A stretch of DNA of 64,000 nt. It comes from Flammeovirgaceae bacterium. GTDB taxonomy: Bacteria > Bacteroidota > Bacteroidia > Cytophagales > Cyclobacteriaceae. Within the stretch, counting starts at the first letter, position 1; every line of letters begins with the position of its first letter. The DNA lies in the NCBI GenBank assembly GCA_015180985.1, contig CP054185.1, positions 744,001 through 808,000 on the forward strand. The letters are read 5' to 3'. Made by a program: the position numbers and the translations under genes. The notes beneath the pieces are model-generated. The model was not told the DNA's origin, ran no database searches, and was given only the letters and a program-made list of their open reading frames with translations. Shown piece after piece: positions 6,918 to 15,213 of this stretch.

Positions 6918-9866
6918 TTAGTTCTTTTTCTTCTTCAGTAAATTCTGGATAGCCTTCACGCCCTCATCCACTGCTTTCTTTTTCGGGTCTTCCGGTTTGG
7001 CGATGCTGTCCTTTTTGGCGCTATCGGATTTAGGCTGGTTTTTATTAAGCAACCCCGATACCAGTTCGTTGGCTTTTTTCTCGGCTTCCTGGGTAACGGC
7101 TGTGGTTACAGCTTGCTGCACCTGTTGTTTCTGCTCCGTCATCAGCAGTTTGGGCTGGGGATTCAGGAAGGATCCACCCAAACCGATATTGAGCGGGATC
7201 ATCGCATTCGGATCGGTTTTGCCACCCGTGTACTGGCTGACAAAACTGTTAAACTGCGTGCCCAGTTTACCGGCCGGAACATCCATTTTCAGGGCATAAT
7301 CAATTGAACCATCAATACCGGTACTCCCGGCAACCGTGGTTTTGTAATTGCCAAACTTTACCTCAAACGGTTTTACACTTAGCCGTCCGTTCTTTATTGA
7401 GGCCGACATGAGTACATCTTTCATCGTTACCTCATTGGTGTTATCCAGCTTGGTGAGCGAGGTGATACCCGAAACAAGTTTGGATTCCTTTAACGCAGCT
7501 TGAGCAATTTTCACCAGGCCATCGCCATTAACCGTTTTCAGGTTGGGCATCATGTTTTGTAACAATTCACCGCTGATTTTGAAATCGGTAGAGAAGTTGC
7601 CGTTAACCAGGCCGGCCACCGGTGCATAGCTGCGCACCAGCGAGAAGGAAGCGGCCGATTGGGCAATGGAGAGATTTTCAATCTTCAGGCCAAAATCGTA
7701 CTTGGGGTGGGCCAGGTCGGTGGGGTTGTACGTTCCGTTTACGGTAAAGGCCCCGCCCAGCATGTTAAAGGATAGTCCGCTCAGGTTGGCGATGCCGTCT
7801 TTTACGATAATATCTCCAGCCGCATTGGTAATGGTAAAGTCCATCATGCGTACAGTGCGGATGTTTGATTTTAACAGGAAGTCAATATTTTTTGGTATCG
7901 CTAGTACACCGTATGAAGTCGTATCGGCTGTTGTCGTTTCCTCTCCTGTATCCGTCATGAATTCATTCAGGTCGAGCAGGTTTGAACCGAACGTCATGCT
8001 GCCTTTGAGTAATTCATTTTTACCGAACAGGTAGCCGATGTAATTTGATACGGCCCCGGAAACATTGAAATCACTGCGGCCGATGGTACCGGTAACCTGC
8101 TTCATCTCAATCTTCTTCGGATCGAAGGCCATTTCAGCCTGCGAAAGTGTTACGGCATAGGGCAGATCGTTTGAGGTGTATTTGAAATCTTTCAACGAAG
8201 CGCTGCCACTGGTAGGAAGTTTATCGTAACGCTCGGCCTCCAGGTCACTCATTTTTCCTTTGGTCTGCAGGTCGGCCTTTACTTTTCCGGCAAGGGTCAT
8301 GCCTTCGAGCGGAAAAATCTTTGTAATCTTTTCAAGGTCGATACCGCCATTGGCTTTTACATCCCAGGTGTAGTCTTCCAGGTTTTGGATTAACAGATCG
8401 GCTGTGAATTTTTCATTATCCATAACCATGGCGAAGTTTTTAACCGCGATGGTGGTTTCGGCCATTTTGCCGGAATTGTTTTTTATGCCGGCACTGAAAG
8501 CCATGTCCTGCAGCGGCAGGGGAAACTCCGATGACTTGACGTACCCGTTTGCCAGCGACATGGCCGCATCAATGGAGGGTATGGTTTTTTTCAGGCTGTC
8601 GTAAACACCTTTTGCTGTAAGGTTAATGGCGTAGTTTCCTTTCAGGTCAAGCCCCTGCACAGGGAACATCTTACTCACTTCGGCCAGGTTTAGTTTTGCC
8701 TGCAGGTTGGCATCAACCTGAGTAGGATAAAGTTTGCTGATGAGGGCGCGGGCATCGAATGGATTAGATCCGAAATCCATGTGAAATTTCTTTACATCAA
8801 TCACCGTGTTATCGATCACACCGTCTTTATTGTCCACCAGCATGTCGAGATTAATGTTGTTAATGGGTGTGGGCAGATCGGGGTATTTAAACATGGCATC
8901 GGTTACCTTGAGGTTTACATTGAACGCGGGCATCTGCTTTTCACTGTAAATTCCTTTTACAAAACCATCAAAGGCCAGTTCCCCATCTGTCTGGATATTT
9001 TTAAAACTTTCGGAATACATGCCGGGAACCAGTGAGAGCAAACTTTTGAAGGTGTTTTCGGGGCTTTTAAATGAAATGTCCATGTCGAAATTATCGTCAT
9101 TCATTTTCAGCCAGCCGTCAAAACTCATGGCGAAGTCGTTAATCTTTGCCGCATTTTCTTTAAAGGTGTATTTGGTGTACTCTTCACTTATCGAAATAAC
9201 GGCATCAATCTGGGCACGCTTGTTGGCCAGGTACATGTCACCGGCATAGCCAACATTAACCGTATCCACCACGGTTGAAGTTTTCAGGTCAAACGAAGCC
9301 TGTGAAAAATCACCGCTTCCTTTGTGATTCATGTTTTTGAGTTCAAGTAAAAACGGAATGGACTTATCGTCATACACCACATCGCCCTCAACCACCTGCC
9401 AGTGATCAATGCCAAATGAAAATTCACCTGCCTCTTCGGAGGTTGCAGTCGTATCGCCCGCAGGAATAGCAATGTCGTAATTGGCGCGGCCGTCTTCCAA
9501 TACACGCACGTTAATAATGGGCCGGATTAATGAAATGCCCTTAATCCTGAGTTTATCGCCAAACAGAATATCTTTCAGGTTTACTTCAACTTCCAGCTTT
9601 TCCGTAGCAAACAACACTTCACCGGCAAAGGGTTCGCGGTTGATCACGCCAAAATCACGCATTTCAACCGTGATGTTGGGGAAATTACGGAACAGGGTGA
9701 GGCTGAACTTATCGGCATCAAATACCACATCGGCATTCACCGATTTGGCCAGCTCACGGTCGATGGCCGCTTTGATGTCATCTTTAAAAACAATCGGCAA
9801 AACGAAAGCAGCGGCAACCAACACAACCACAAAAATCAACAATCCGATGGCAATCTTCTTGAACAT
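6918..9866 (-). CDS. AsmA-family envelope protein
   Basis: A 982-residue AsmA-like protein: an N-terminal membrane anchor (residues 5-26) followed by the AsmA start region (ALAFV-type helix, then LFRNFPNITVEMRDF) and a long series of beta-rich repeats. AsmA/TamB/YhdP-type proteins form hydrophobic grooves thought to carry phospholipids to the outer membrane. The end (about 920-982) is a charged Lys-rich tail with the segment NQPKSDSAKKDSIAKPEDP and no membrane span. It starts just upstream of the lipoprotein gene on the same strand. Confidence 0.9.
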   Translation of the reverse strand: MFKKIAIGLLIFVVVLVAAAFVLPIVFKDDIKAAIDRELAKSVNADVVFDADKFSLTLFRNFPNITVEMRDFGVINREPFAGEVLFATEKLEVEVNLKDILFGDKLRIKGISLIRPIINVRVLEDGRANYDIAIPAGDTTATSEEAGEFSFGIDHWQVVEGDVVYDDKSIPFLLELKNMNHKGSGDFSQASFDLKTSTVVDTVNVGYAGDMYLANKRAQIDAVISISEEYTKYTFKENAAKINDFAMSFDGWLKMNDDNFDMDISFKSPENTFKSLLSLVPGMYSESFKNIQTDGELAFDGFVKGIYSEKQMPAFNVNLKVTDAMFKYPDLPTPINNINLDMLVDNKDGVIDNTVIDVKKFHMDFGSNPFDARALISKLYPTQVDANLQAKLNLAEVSKMFPVQGLDLKGNYAINLTAKGVYDSLKKTIPSIDAAMSLANGYVKSSEFPLPLQDMAFSAGIKNNSGKMAETTIAVKNFAMVMDNEKFTADLLIQNLEDYTWDVKANGGIDLEKITKIFPLEGMTLAGKVKADLQTKGKMSDLEAERYDKLPTSGSASLKDFKYTSNDLPYAVTLSQAEMAFDPKKIEMKQVTGTIGRSDFNVSGAVSNYIGYLFGKNELLKGSMTFGSNLLDLNEFMTDTGEETTTADTTSYGVLAIPKNIDFLLKSNIRTVRMMDFTITNAAGDIIVKDGIANLSGLSFNMLGGAFTVNGTYNPTDLAHPKYDFGLKIENLSIAQSAASFSLVRSYAPVAGLVNGNFSTDFKISGELLQNMMPNLKTVNGDGLVKIAQAALKESKLVSGITSLTKLDNTNEVTMKDVLMSASIKNGRLSVKPFEVKFGNYKTTVAGSTGIDGSIDYALKMDVPAGKLGTQFNSFVSQYTGGKTDPNAMIPLNIGLGGSFLNPQPKLLMTEQKQQVQQAVTTAVTQEAEKKANELVSGLLNKNQPKSDSAKKDSIAKPEDPKKKAVDEGVKAIQNLLKKKKN

Positions 9867-9950
9867 ATTCTTTAAGGTTTAACAGGACTGTAAAAGTACG
9901 AAACCGGCCGCGTAAATGCCGGTTAAGTTTCGGTCAAATCGGGTGCCGGC

Positions 9951-11384
9951 TTACATCCAACGAATAAGCCAATCCATTATTTTTTTTGCCCGATTGGTAT
10001 AGGGTGGGTAAAAAAGTTGAACAGAAGTAAAACCGCTTCGCTGCCGTAATACAGGTTTTTCATTTGAGAATGCCAAAAAGCCGTAATACCCGTGCGATTT
10101 ACCGATGCCGCTGTTGTTTACCCCGCCAAAAGGCAGGTTAGGATGAAGAAAGTGAATGGCACAATCGTTTATGCAGGCTGCGCCTGATGAGGTATTGGCC
10201 AGTATTTCACGCTGTTCTTTCTTGTTGGTACCAAAAATATACAGGGCCAGCGGCTTGGGTTTTTGATTGATAAACCGGACGGCCTCATTGATTGTTTGAT
10301 ACGCAACAACGGGCAGCACCGGTCCGAAAATTTCTTCTTCAAGTACCCGCGAATGTTCCGGAACCTGCGAGAGAATAACCGGATGGATGAGCCGCGCAAC
10401 TGCATCAACCGGCCCGCTCATTTCAACCCGGGCGCCTTTATTTATAGCGTCCTGAACAAGTTCATGGACACGGTTAAAATGCTTTTCATTAACGATGCGG
10501 GCATAGTAAGGCGACTTTTCGATGGAACCATCAACAGCAAAACGTTTTAACGTTTCCTCACACAATGCGGTAACGAAATTTTGCACGACCGATTCGTGCA
10601 CCAGTACATAGTCAGGGGCAATACAGGTTTGGCCGTTATTGATAAACTTGGCCACAGCAATCCTGCGGGCTGCATCGCGCAACCGGACTGAAGGCGTTAC
10701 AATAACAGGCGATTTGCCACCTAATTCAAGTGTAACTGAAGTAAGGTGTTTAGCCGCAGCCTGCATTACTACCTTACCAATGGCCGGGCTGCCGGTAAAA
10801 AAAATATGGTCAAATGGTAGCCCCAGTAATTGCTGCGACACCCCTACACCACCTTCGAAAACAGCAACAACCGATTCGTCAAACAGATCAGAGCAAAGTT
10901 TGGCAACGACAGCCGATGTAGCTGGAGTGAGTTCGGACGGTTTAATAATGGCGCTGTTGCCGGCCGCCAGCGCAGAAACTAACGGGCCGATGGACAGATT
11001 GAACGGGTAATTCCAGGGAGCGATGATGAGGCAAACGCCTTTCGGTTCATATACAATGGCCGACCGTGTGCCCAGCATGGTTACCGGTGCATCAACTTTT
11101 ACCGGCTTTGTCCAGCGATCCAGGTTGGTCAGGGCATGGTCAATCTCAGTGAGTACAGCAAAAATTTCAGTGGCATCGGTTTCAACTTCAGGTTTTCTGA
11201 AGTCGGCATAAATGGCCTGTTGTATAAGCCTGCGGTTCGTTTTAATCCAGCCGGCAAGCGCCTTCAACCGCTTTTTGCGCATCGAAATTGATTCGGTACG
11301 CAATACCCAGACTGATTGCTTTTGCCGGTTGAAAATCTCGTTAATCCTATCTGTGGCTGTGAAATCGCCAATAGCAGCTCTCAT
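9951..11384 (-). CDS. Aldehyde dehydrogenase (NAD(P)-dependent)
   Basis: A 477-residue aldehyde dehydrogenase that oxidises aldehydes to acids. The fold signatures are complete: Asn125 in PWNYPFNLS, the general base Glu220 in TLELGGKSP and the nucleophile Cys254 in NNGQTCIAPDY. The last of these sits in the short variant typical of class 3 / fatty-aldehyde dehydrogenases. The C-terminal motif GGVNNSGIGKSHG is also class-3 like. The C terminus adds a basic, aromatic tail (NRAKKIMDWLIRWM) that could touch the membrane, which would fit long-chain aldehydes. It is a single gene. Confidence 0.93.
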   Translation of the reverse strand: MRAAIGDFTATDRINEIFNRQKQSVWVLRTESISMRKKRLKALAGWIKTNRRLIQQAIYADFRKPEVETDATEIFAVLTEIDHALTNLDRWTKPVKVDAPVTMLGTRSAIVYEPKGVCLIIAPWNYPFNLSIGPLVSALAAGNSAIIKPSELTPATSAVVAKLCSDLFDESVVAVFEGGVGVSQQLLGLPFDHIFFTGSPAIGKVVMQAAAKHLTSVTLELGGKSPVIVTPSVRLRDAARRIAVAKFINNGQTCIAPDYVLVHESVVQNFVTALCEETLKRFAVDGSIEKSPYYARIVNEKHFNRVHELVQDAINKGARVEMSGPVDAVARLIHPVILSQVPEHSRVLEEEIFGPVLPVVAYQTINEAVRFINQKPKPLALYIFGTNKKEQREILANTSSGAACINDCAIHFLHPNLPFGGVNNSGIGKSHGYYGFLAFSNEKPVLRQRSGFTSVQLFYPPYTNRAKKIMDWLIRWM

Positions 11385-11444
11385 AAAGCGAAAGTTGGCG
11401 AATTCTGCGAACCTCCCAAATGTTAATTAAATGTTACGTTATGC

Positions 11445-11474
11445 TTTGATTTTATTAATCTATAATTAATTTTG
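11445..11474 (+). promoter_or_regulatory. Bacteroidota-type promoter
   Basis: A -33 TTTG (11445-11448) and a -7 TAATTTTG (11467-11474) match the TTTG / TAnnTTTG consensus of Bacteroidota sigma-A promoters with an 18-base spacer. Transcription would start near 11481, about 22 bases before the ATG of the following gene. Confidence 0.55.
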
Positions 11475-11502
11475 TTAACATTAGCTTAACATTTAGATAA
11501 CA

Positions 11503-12327
11503 ATGAGGGGGTTGGGCTTGGTTTTAATGTTGATTTGGGCCTTTGGCGGATGGTCGAAACCGATTAATCCGGCAACAGAGCGTTATTTAGCTACTTTTTT
11601 GGCAACCAGCGGAAATGCAGGTGATCATGAGCAGTTCATCCGTCACCTGAATTACTTACAGGGAAAGCACCATAAATTCCGTTCGGAATCAGCGTTTGTA
11701 CGGCACATTTTTACAAGCACGCATAGAAAATTTTTAAAGCATTTCAATGCACAAGCCACCTTCGGCCTGTTGTTTAAGGACGGCTCCTACAATTGCCTTA
11801 CCGGCACAATCCTTTACTCGTTAATTCTTTCCGATTTCAATATCCGTCATCAGGTAATTGAAACCAACTACCACATTTTCATTTTAGTCAATACAGAAGT
11901 TGGTGAGCTTTTGCTGGAGGCCACTGACCCGATAAACGGGCTTGTAATCGGGGCTGACGAAATTTCAAAGCGAATGCGGGCCTATAAAGCCACTGCGCCA
12001 ACATTGACCACTGCGGCAGATGACTACATGCACTATGATTTTTCATTTGACTTGTTTGACACGGTAACCATTGAGGAGTTGGCGGGCTTGCTCTATTATA
12101 ACCTGGCGATTGAAGCGTACAACAAGCAAAACCTGGCACAAGCCGTTTTCTATCTGAACGAATCCATTAGCCGGTATTCATCACCGAGGATTGAAGAAAT
12201 GGCCAGGCTGTTGCTGATAACCGTGCATGAAAGTAACCTGAACGCCAGCGAAAAATCGAGATTCAAAAAGGCGCTTCAGGCGATCCGTTACAAGGCTTTA
12301 CCTGTTGTAGCCAGCCTGGAACCCTGA
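11503..12327 (+). CDS. Exported transglutaminase-like cysteine protein
   Basis: A 274-residue protein with a signal peptide (residues 1-18) and a transglutaminase-like core. A possible Cys-His-Asp triad is visible: Cys98 in GSYNCLTGT, His124 in TNYHIFILV and Asp142 in EATDP. In that fold these residues catalyse amide hydrolysis or crosslinking. The C-terminal part (about 190-260) is helical and resembles a TPR pair. The substrate is unknown; proteolysis or peptidoglycan/peptide processing are possible. It is the only plus-strand gene in this stretch. Confidence 0.72.
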   Translation: MRGLGLVLMLIWAFGGWSKPINPATERYLATFLATSGNAGDHEQFIRHLNYLQGKHHKFRSESAFVRHIFTSTHRKFLKHFNAQATFGLLFKDGSYNCLTGTILYSLILSDFNIRHQVIETNYHIFILVNTEVGELLLEATDPINGLVIGADEISKRMRAYKATAPTLTTAADDYMHYDFSFDLFDTVTIEELAGLLYYNLAIEAYNKQNLAQAVFYLNESISRYSSPRIEEMARLLLITVHESNLNASEKSRFKKALQAIRYKALPVVASLEP

Positions 12328-12328
12328 A

Positions 12329-13030
12329 TCAATTTTGTAAAATGCGCACCTCTACCCTGCGATTAAGTCTGCGGGCCTCCGGTGTATTATCATGCGAAAG
12401 CGGCATGGTGCCGCCAAAGGCTTTCGTTTTTACACGCTCCTTTGAGATTCCCTTTTTTACCAGGTACTCCTTTACTTCATCTACGCGTTGCTGAGAAAGT
12501 TTTTGATTTTTTGCCGGATCTCCTGCATAATCGGTGTGCCCTTCTAACTGAATGACCATGCTTTTGTGTTCATTCATCATAGCCACCAGCAGGTCAAGTT
12601 CCTGGTAAGATGACGGATCAATTTTGGATTTGGCCTGCTCAAATATCAGGTTGTCCAACCGCATTACGGTTCCGGCCGAGTGCTTTTTGCTGACGTTGCC
12701 GGTGGTGTGGTGCAGTTCAATGTCTTTCACAATTTTACCATCGGTTGCTTCGGCCGGGTCAATCATATACTTAGCTGAAGCATAACCGGTAGCTTCAACC
12801 GTAATGGAGTACCGCTCGCCATCAAAGAGCGGAAAACTAAACGTGCTGTTGTTGATAACTCCCATGCGGTTGCCGTAGGGCAAACTCTGGTAGGTTATAC
12901 GTGCCACCAACGGCTCTTTTGTATCGGCATTAAGCACCCGGCCGGAAGCAACTACCGTATTTTCTTCCTGAGCCAACAGGCCTGTTGAACTGAAACAGGA
13001 AAGAAGAATAACAATCCATCTTGCTTTCAT
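12329..13030 (-). CDS. OmpA-family peptidoglycan-binding protein
   Basis: A 233-residue envelope protein. After a signal peptide (1-20) comes a carboxypeptidase-regulatory/Cna-B-like beta domain (about 25-100) and then an OmpA C-terminal domain (about 120-233). The OmpA domain carries the peptidoglycan-binding signature (LEGHTDYAGD, then LSQQRVDEVKEYL and NRRVEVRI). It probably links the outer membrane or periplasm to the cell wall. It lies 11 bases downstream of the larger OmpA gene, which shares both of its domains, so the pair looks like a duplication within one operon. Confidence 0.9.
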   Translation of the reverse strand: MKARWIVILLSCFSSTGLLAQEENTVVASGRVLNADTKEPLVARITYQSLPYGNRMGVINNSTFSFPLFDGERYSITVEATGYASAKYMIDPAEATDGKIVKDIELHHTTGNVSKKHSAGTVMRLDNLIFEQAKSKIDPSSYQELDLLVAMMNEHKSMVIQLEGHTDYAGDPAKNQKLSQQRVDEVKEYLVKKGISKERVKTKAFGGTMPLSHDNTPEARRLNRRVEVRILQN

Positions 13031-13041
13031 GGCTTATGCGG

Positions 13042-15075
13042 TTATAGTTTAATGATTTTAAACTCAACCCTGCGGTTCTTTCTGCGGGTTTCGCGGTTGG
13101 TATTTTCAACAGCCGGTTTGGTTTCGCCAAAAAACTGAACAGCTACCCGCGAAGCCTCAATACCTTTGCTGATAAGGTACTTCTGTACCGACTTAGCCCT
13201 GCGTTCGGATAGCCCCAAATTGTATTGTTCATCTCCGATGTCGCAGGTATGCCCGTCAATTTCAACCTGCATGGCCGGCCGCTCTTTCATTAACGATACA
13301 AGCCTGTCCAGTTCAGGGAAGGATTCCGGTTTTAACGTTGCCTTATCAAAATCAAAGAAAATGTTGTTCAGCGTAATGGTTGCATTTTCATCAATGCGGG
13401 CTACCCGTATGGGTTGCAGGTTGAAGTCTTTATTCTGGATAACCATGTCTGAAGTAATGTTCCGTAAATCCAGGTTCTGGCTTTCGGAAATATGATCTTT
13501 GGCCTCTGCGCGGATGCCATACAAATGGCCGGCCGGCAATTTAATCTCATACTCACCGGTTTCGGGATTGGATTGCGCAATGCCTAACTCGGTTCCATCG
13601 GGCAGGCGCTCATAAATAATTTTAGCGCCAATGGGCTTTCCGGTTTCACCGTCAACCAGTTTACCCTTTACAGTAACCCAGGGTTCAGGACTGCGCATGA
13701 TGGGTAACTTTACTCTAAAAATATCGGTGTTGGTTTCGGTTACGCCACGGGAATAATATGCATATTCACTTTCGGCCGGGATATTGAAAAACAAATCTTC
13801 CAGCGGTGAGTTTATTTCCGGGCCGAGGTTCTCGGGTTCTGACCAATTGGTCCACGTGTCATCCAACCGTTTTGAAACATAAATATCCGTACCACCATAA
13901 CCGCTGAAGCCGTTGGAAGAGAAATACAGCGTCTTATCATCTGCAGCGAGAAAAGGGGCCGACTCTTCCCCTGCCGAATTGACCACCTTGCCCAGGTTAA
14001 GCGGCTCAGTCCACACGCTGTCGTCTTTCATAAATGAAACATACAAATCGCGATCGCCCTGAGAGTCTTCACGCTCAACAGACATAATCAACGTCTTCCG
14101 GTTATTAGTAAGAAAGTAGTTGGCTTTCTCGTTGAAGTTGTAATCGTTGGTAATGTTCAGTGGTACGGGTTCTGTCCACCGGCCGCCTACGTTGGAACTT
14201 ACCGAAACACCGGCCAGCATTTTTCCTTTTGGTAAATATTTGTTACCTAATAACATTACTGCCGTGCGGCCATCGGGTGTAACTGAATTTATAGAGTTAA
14301 CAAAATTGGGGTGCTCGTTATTAAACTGCGGGCCCATGTTTTTGGCCAGTTGCCACTTGCCGTCTTCGCCCAGTTCCGAATACCAGATGTCTTCCTTATC
14401 ATTCACTCCCCCGATATTCTCCGGGTGATTCCTCCGGCTGAAGTATAAGGTCTTTCCATCAGGCGACAGGATAGGATTCAGTTCGGCATACTCACTGTTT
14501 ACTTTTTCATCCAGTTGCTCAATAATGATTCCGGATGCCAAAAGCGAGGGCTTTGGAATAAAAGCGATGATTGGATAGTTTGAGTCGCTGATGGCCACCG
14601 CATCAATTCCGTAATAATCCGGTACAGCCGCTCCATCAAACTCCAGTTTAACTGCAGCCACCTTGTATGGGGTTTTCTCGACAAACAGATTCAGCATGCG
14701 GCCCTTCAGGGGTACAGCCTGCGGATTAAGTGTGCTTACTTCATATTCCTTTCCGCTTTCATCATACAATAATACCTTAAAGAGGGCGCTGGGATTGTGC
14801 GACTCAGCGATGGCGATTTGTTGAATGTTAATGGGATTGTCAAAGCCCAGTTTCAAAAACTCTTTCCGGTTGGGTTTGTCCGGTGCCCATGCGTTGGGGT
14901 TTTGTCCTCCGGCCGGCAACACGTTGGGTTTACCCAGCGCCTGCTGGGCCGAATACTGAACCGGGGTCAGTTCTGATGAAAAGCCCATAACCTTAGAGGC
15001 CCACTGTACAACCTGGGCAGGGGCATGAACAAACACTATAAGTGAGAGAAGAAGGGGGAGTAAAATTTTCTTCAT
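13042..15075 (-). CDS. Large OmpA-family protein with PD40 and Cna-B-like domains
   Basis: A 677-residue envelope protein starting at MKKILLPLLLSLIVFVHAPAQ; an upstream in-frame ATG only lengthens the signal. The order is: signal, discoidin-like region (about 30-160), PD40/WD40-like beta-propeller blades with NPILSPDGKTLYFSR-type repeats (about 195-420), a carboxypeptidase-regulatory domain (about 450-530), and an OmpA domain (about 555-677; IDGHTCDIGDEQYNLGLS). This is the standard build of large Bacteroidota OmpA proteins, several of which work with gliding/type IX machinery. The operon continues into the smaller OmpA gene. Confidence 0.92.
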   Translation of the reverse strand: MKKILLPLLLSLIVFVHAPAQVVQWASKVMGFSSELTPVQYSAQQALGKPNVLPAGGQNPNAWAPDKPNRKEFLKLGFDNPINIQQIAIAESHNPSALFKVLLYDESGKEYEVSTLNPQAVPLKGRMLNLFVEKTPYKVAAVKLEFDGAAVPDYYGIDAVAISDSNYPIIAFIPKPSLLASGIIIEQLDEKVNSEYAELNPILSPDGKTLYFSRRNHPENIGGVNDKEDIWYSELGEDGKWQLAKNMGPQFNNEHPNFVNSINSVTPDGRTAVMLLGNKYLPKGKMLAGVSVSSNVGGRWTEPVPLNITNDYNFNEKANYFLTNNRKTLIMSVEREDSQGDRDLYVSFMKDDSVWTEPLNLGKVVNSAGEESAPFLAADDKTLYFSSNGFSGYGGTDIYVSKRLDDTWTNWSEPENLGPEINSPLEDLFFNIPAESEYAYYSRGVTETNTDIFRVKLPIMRSPEPWVTVKGKLVDGETGKPIGAKIIYERLPDGTELGIAQSNPETGEYEIKLPAGHLYGIRAEAKDHISESQNLDLRNITSDMVIQNKDFNLQPIRVARIDENATITLNNIFFDFDKATLKPESFPELDRLVSLMKERPAMQVEIDGHTCDIGDEQYNLGLSERRAKSVQKYLISKGIEASRVAVQFFGETKPAVENTNRETRRKNRRVEFKIIKL

Positions 15076-15213
15076 GAATGCTGTGGCGGGTTTATTTTGA
15101 GGTTTAAACATAGCTAAATTTTAAAAAACCTCCGAAAAGGTACATGAATTAACCGCCTGCCCCCGGTTGTAGCCATGTATAAAAAGTTCGAATAATTAAC
15201 CCTATAGGGCATG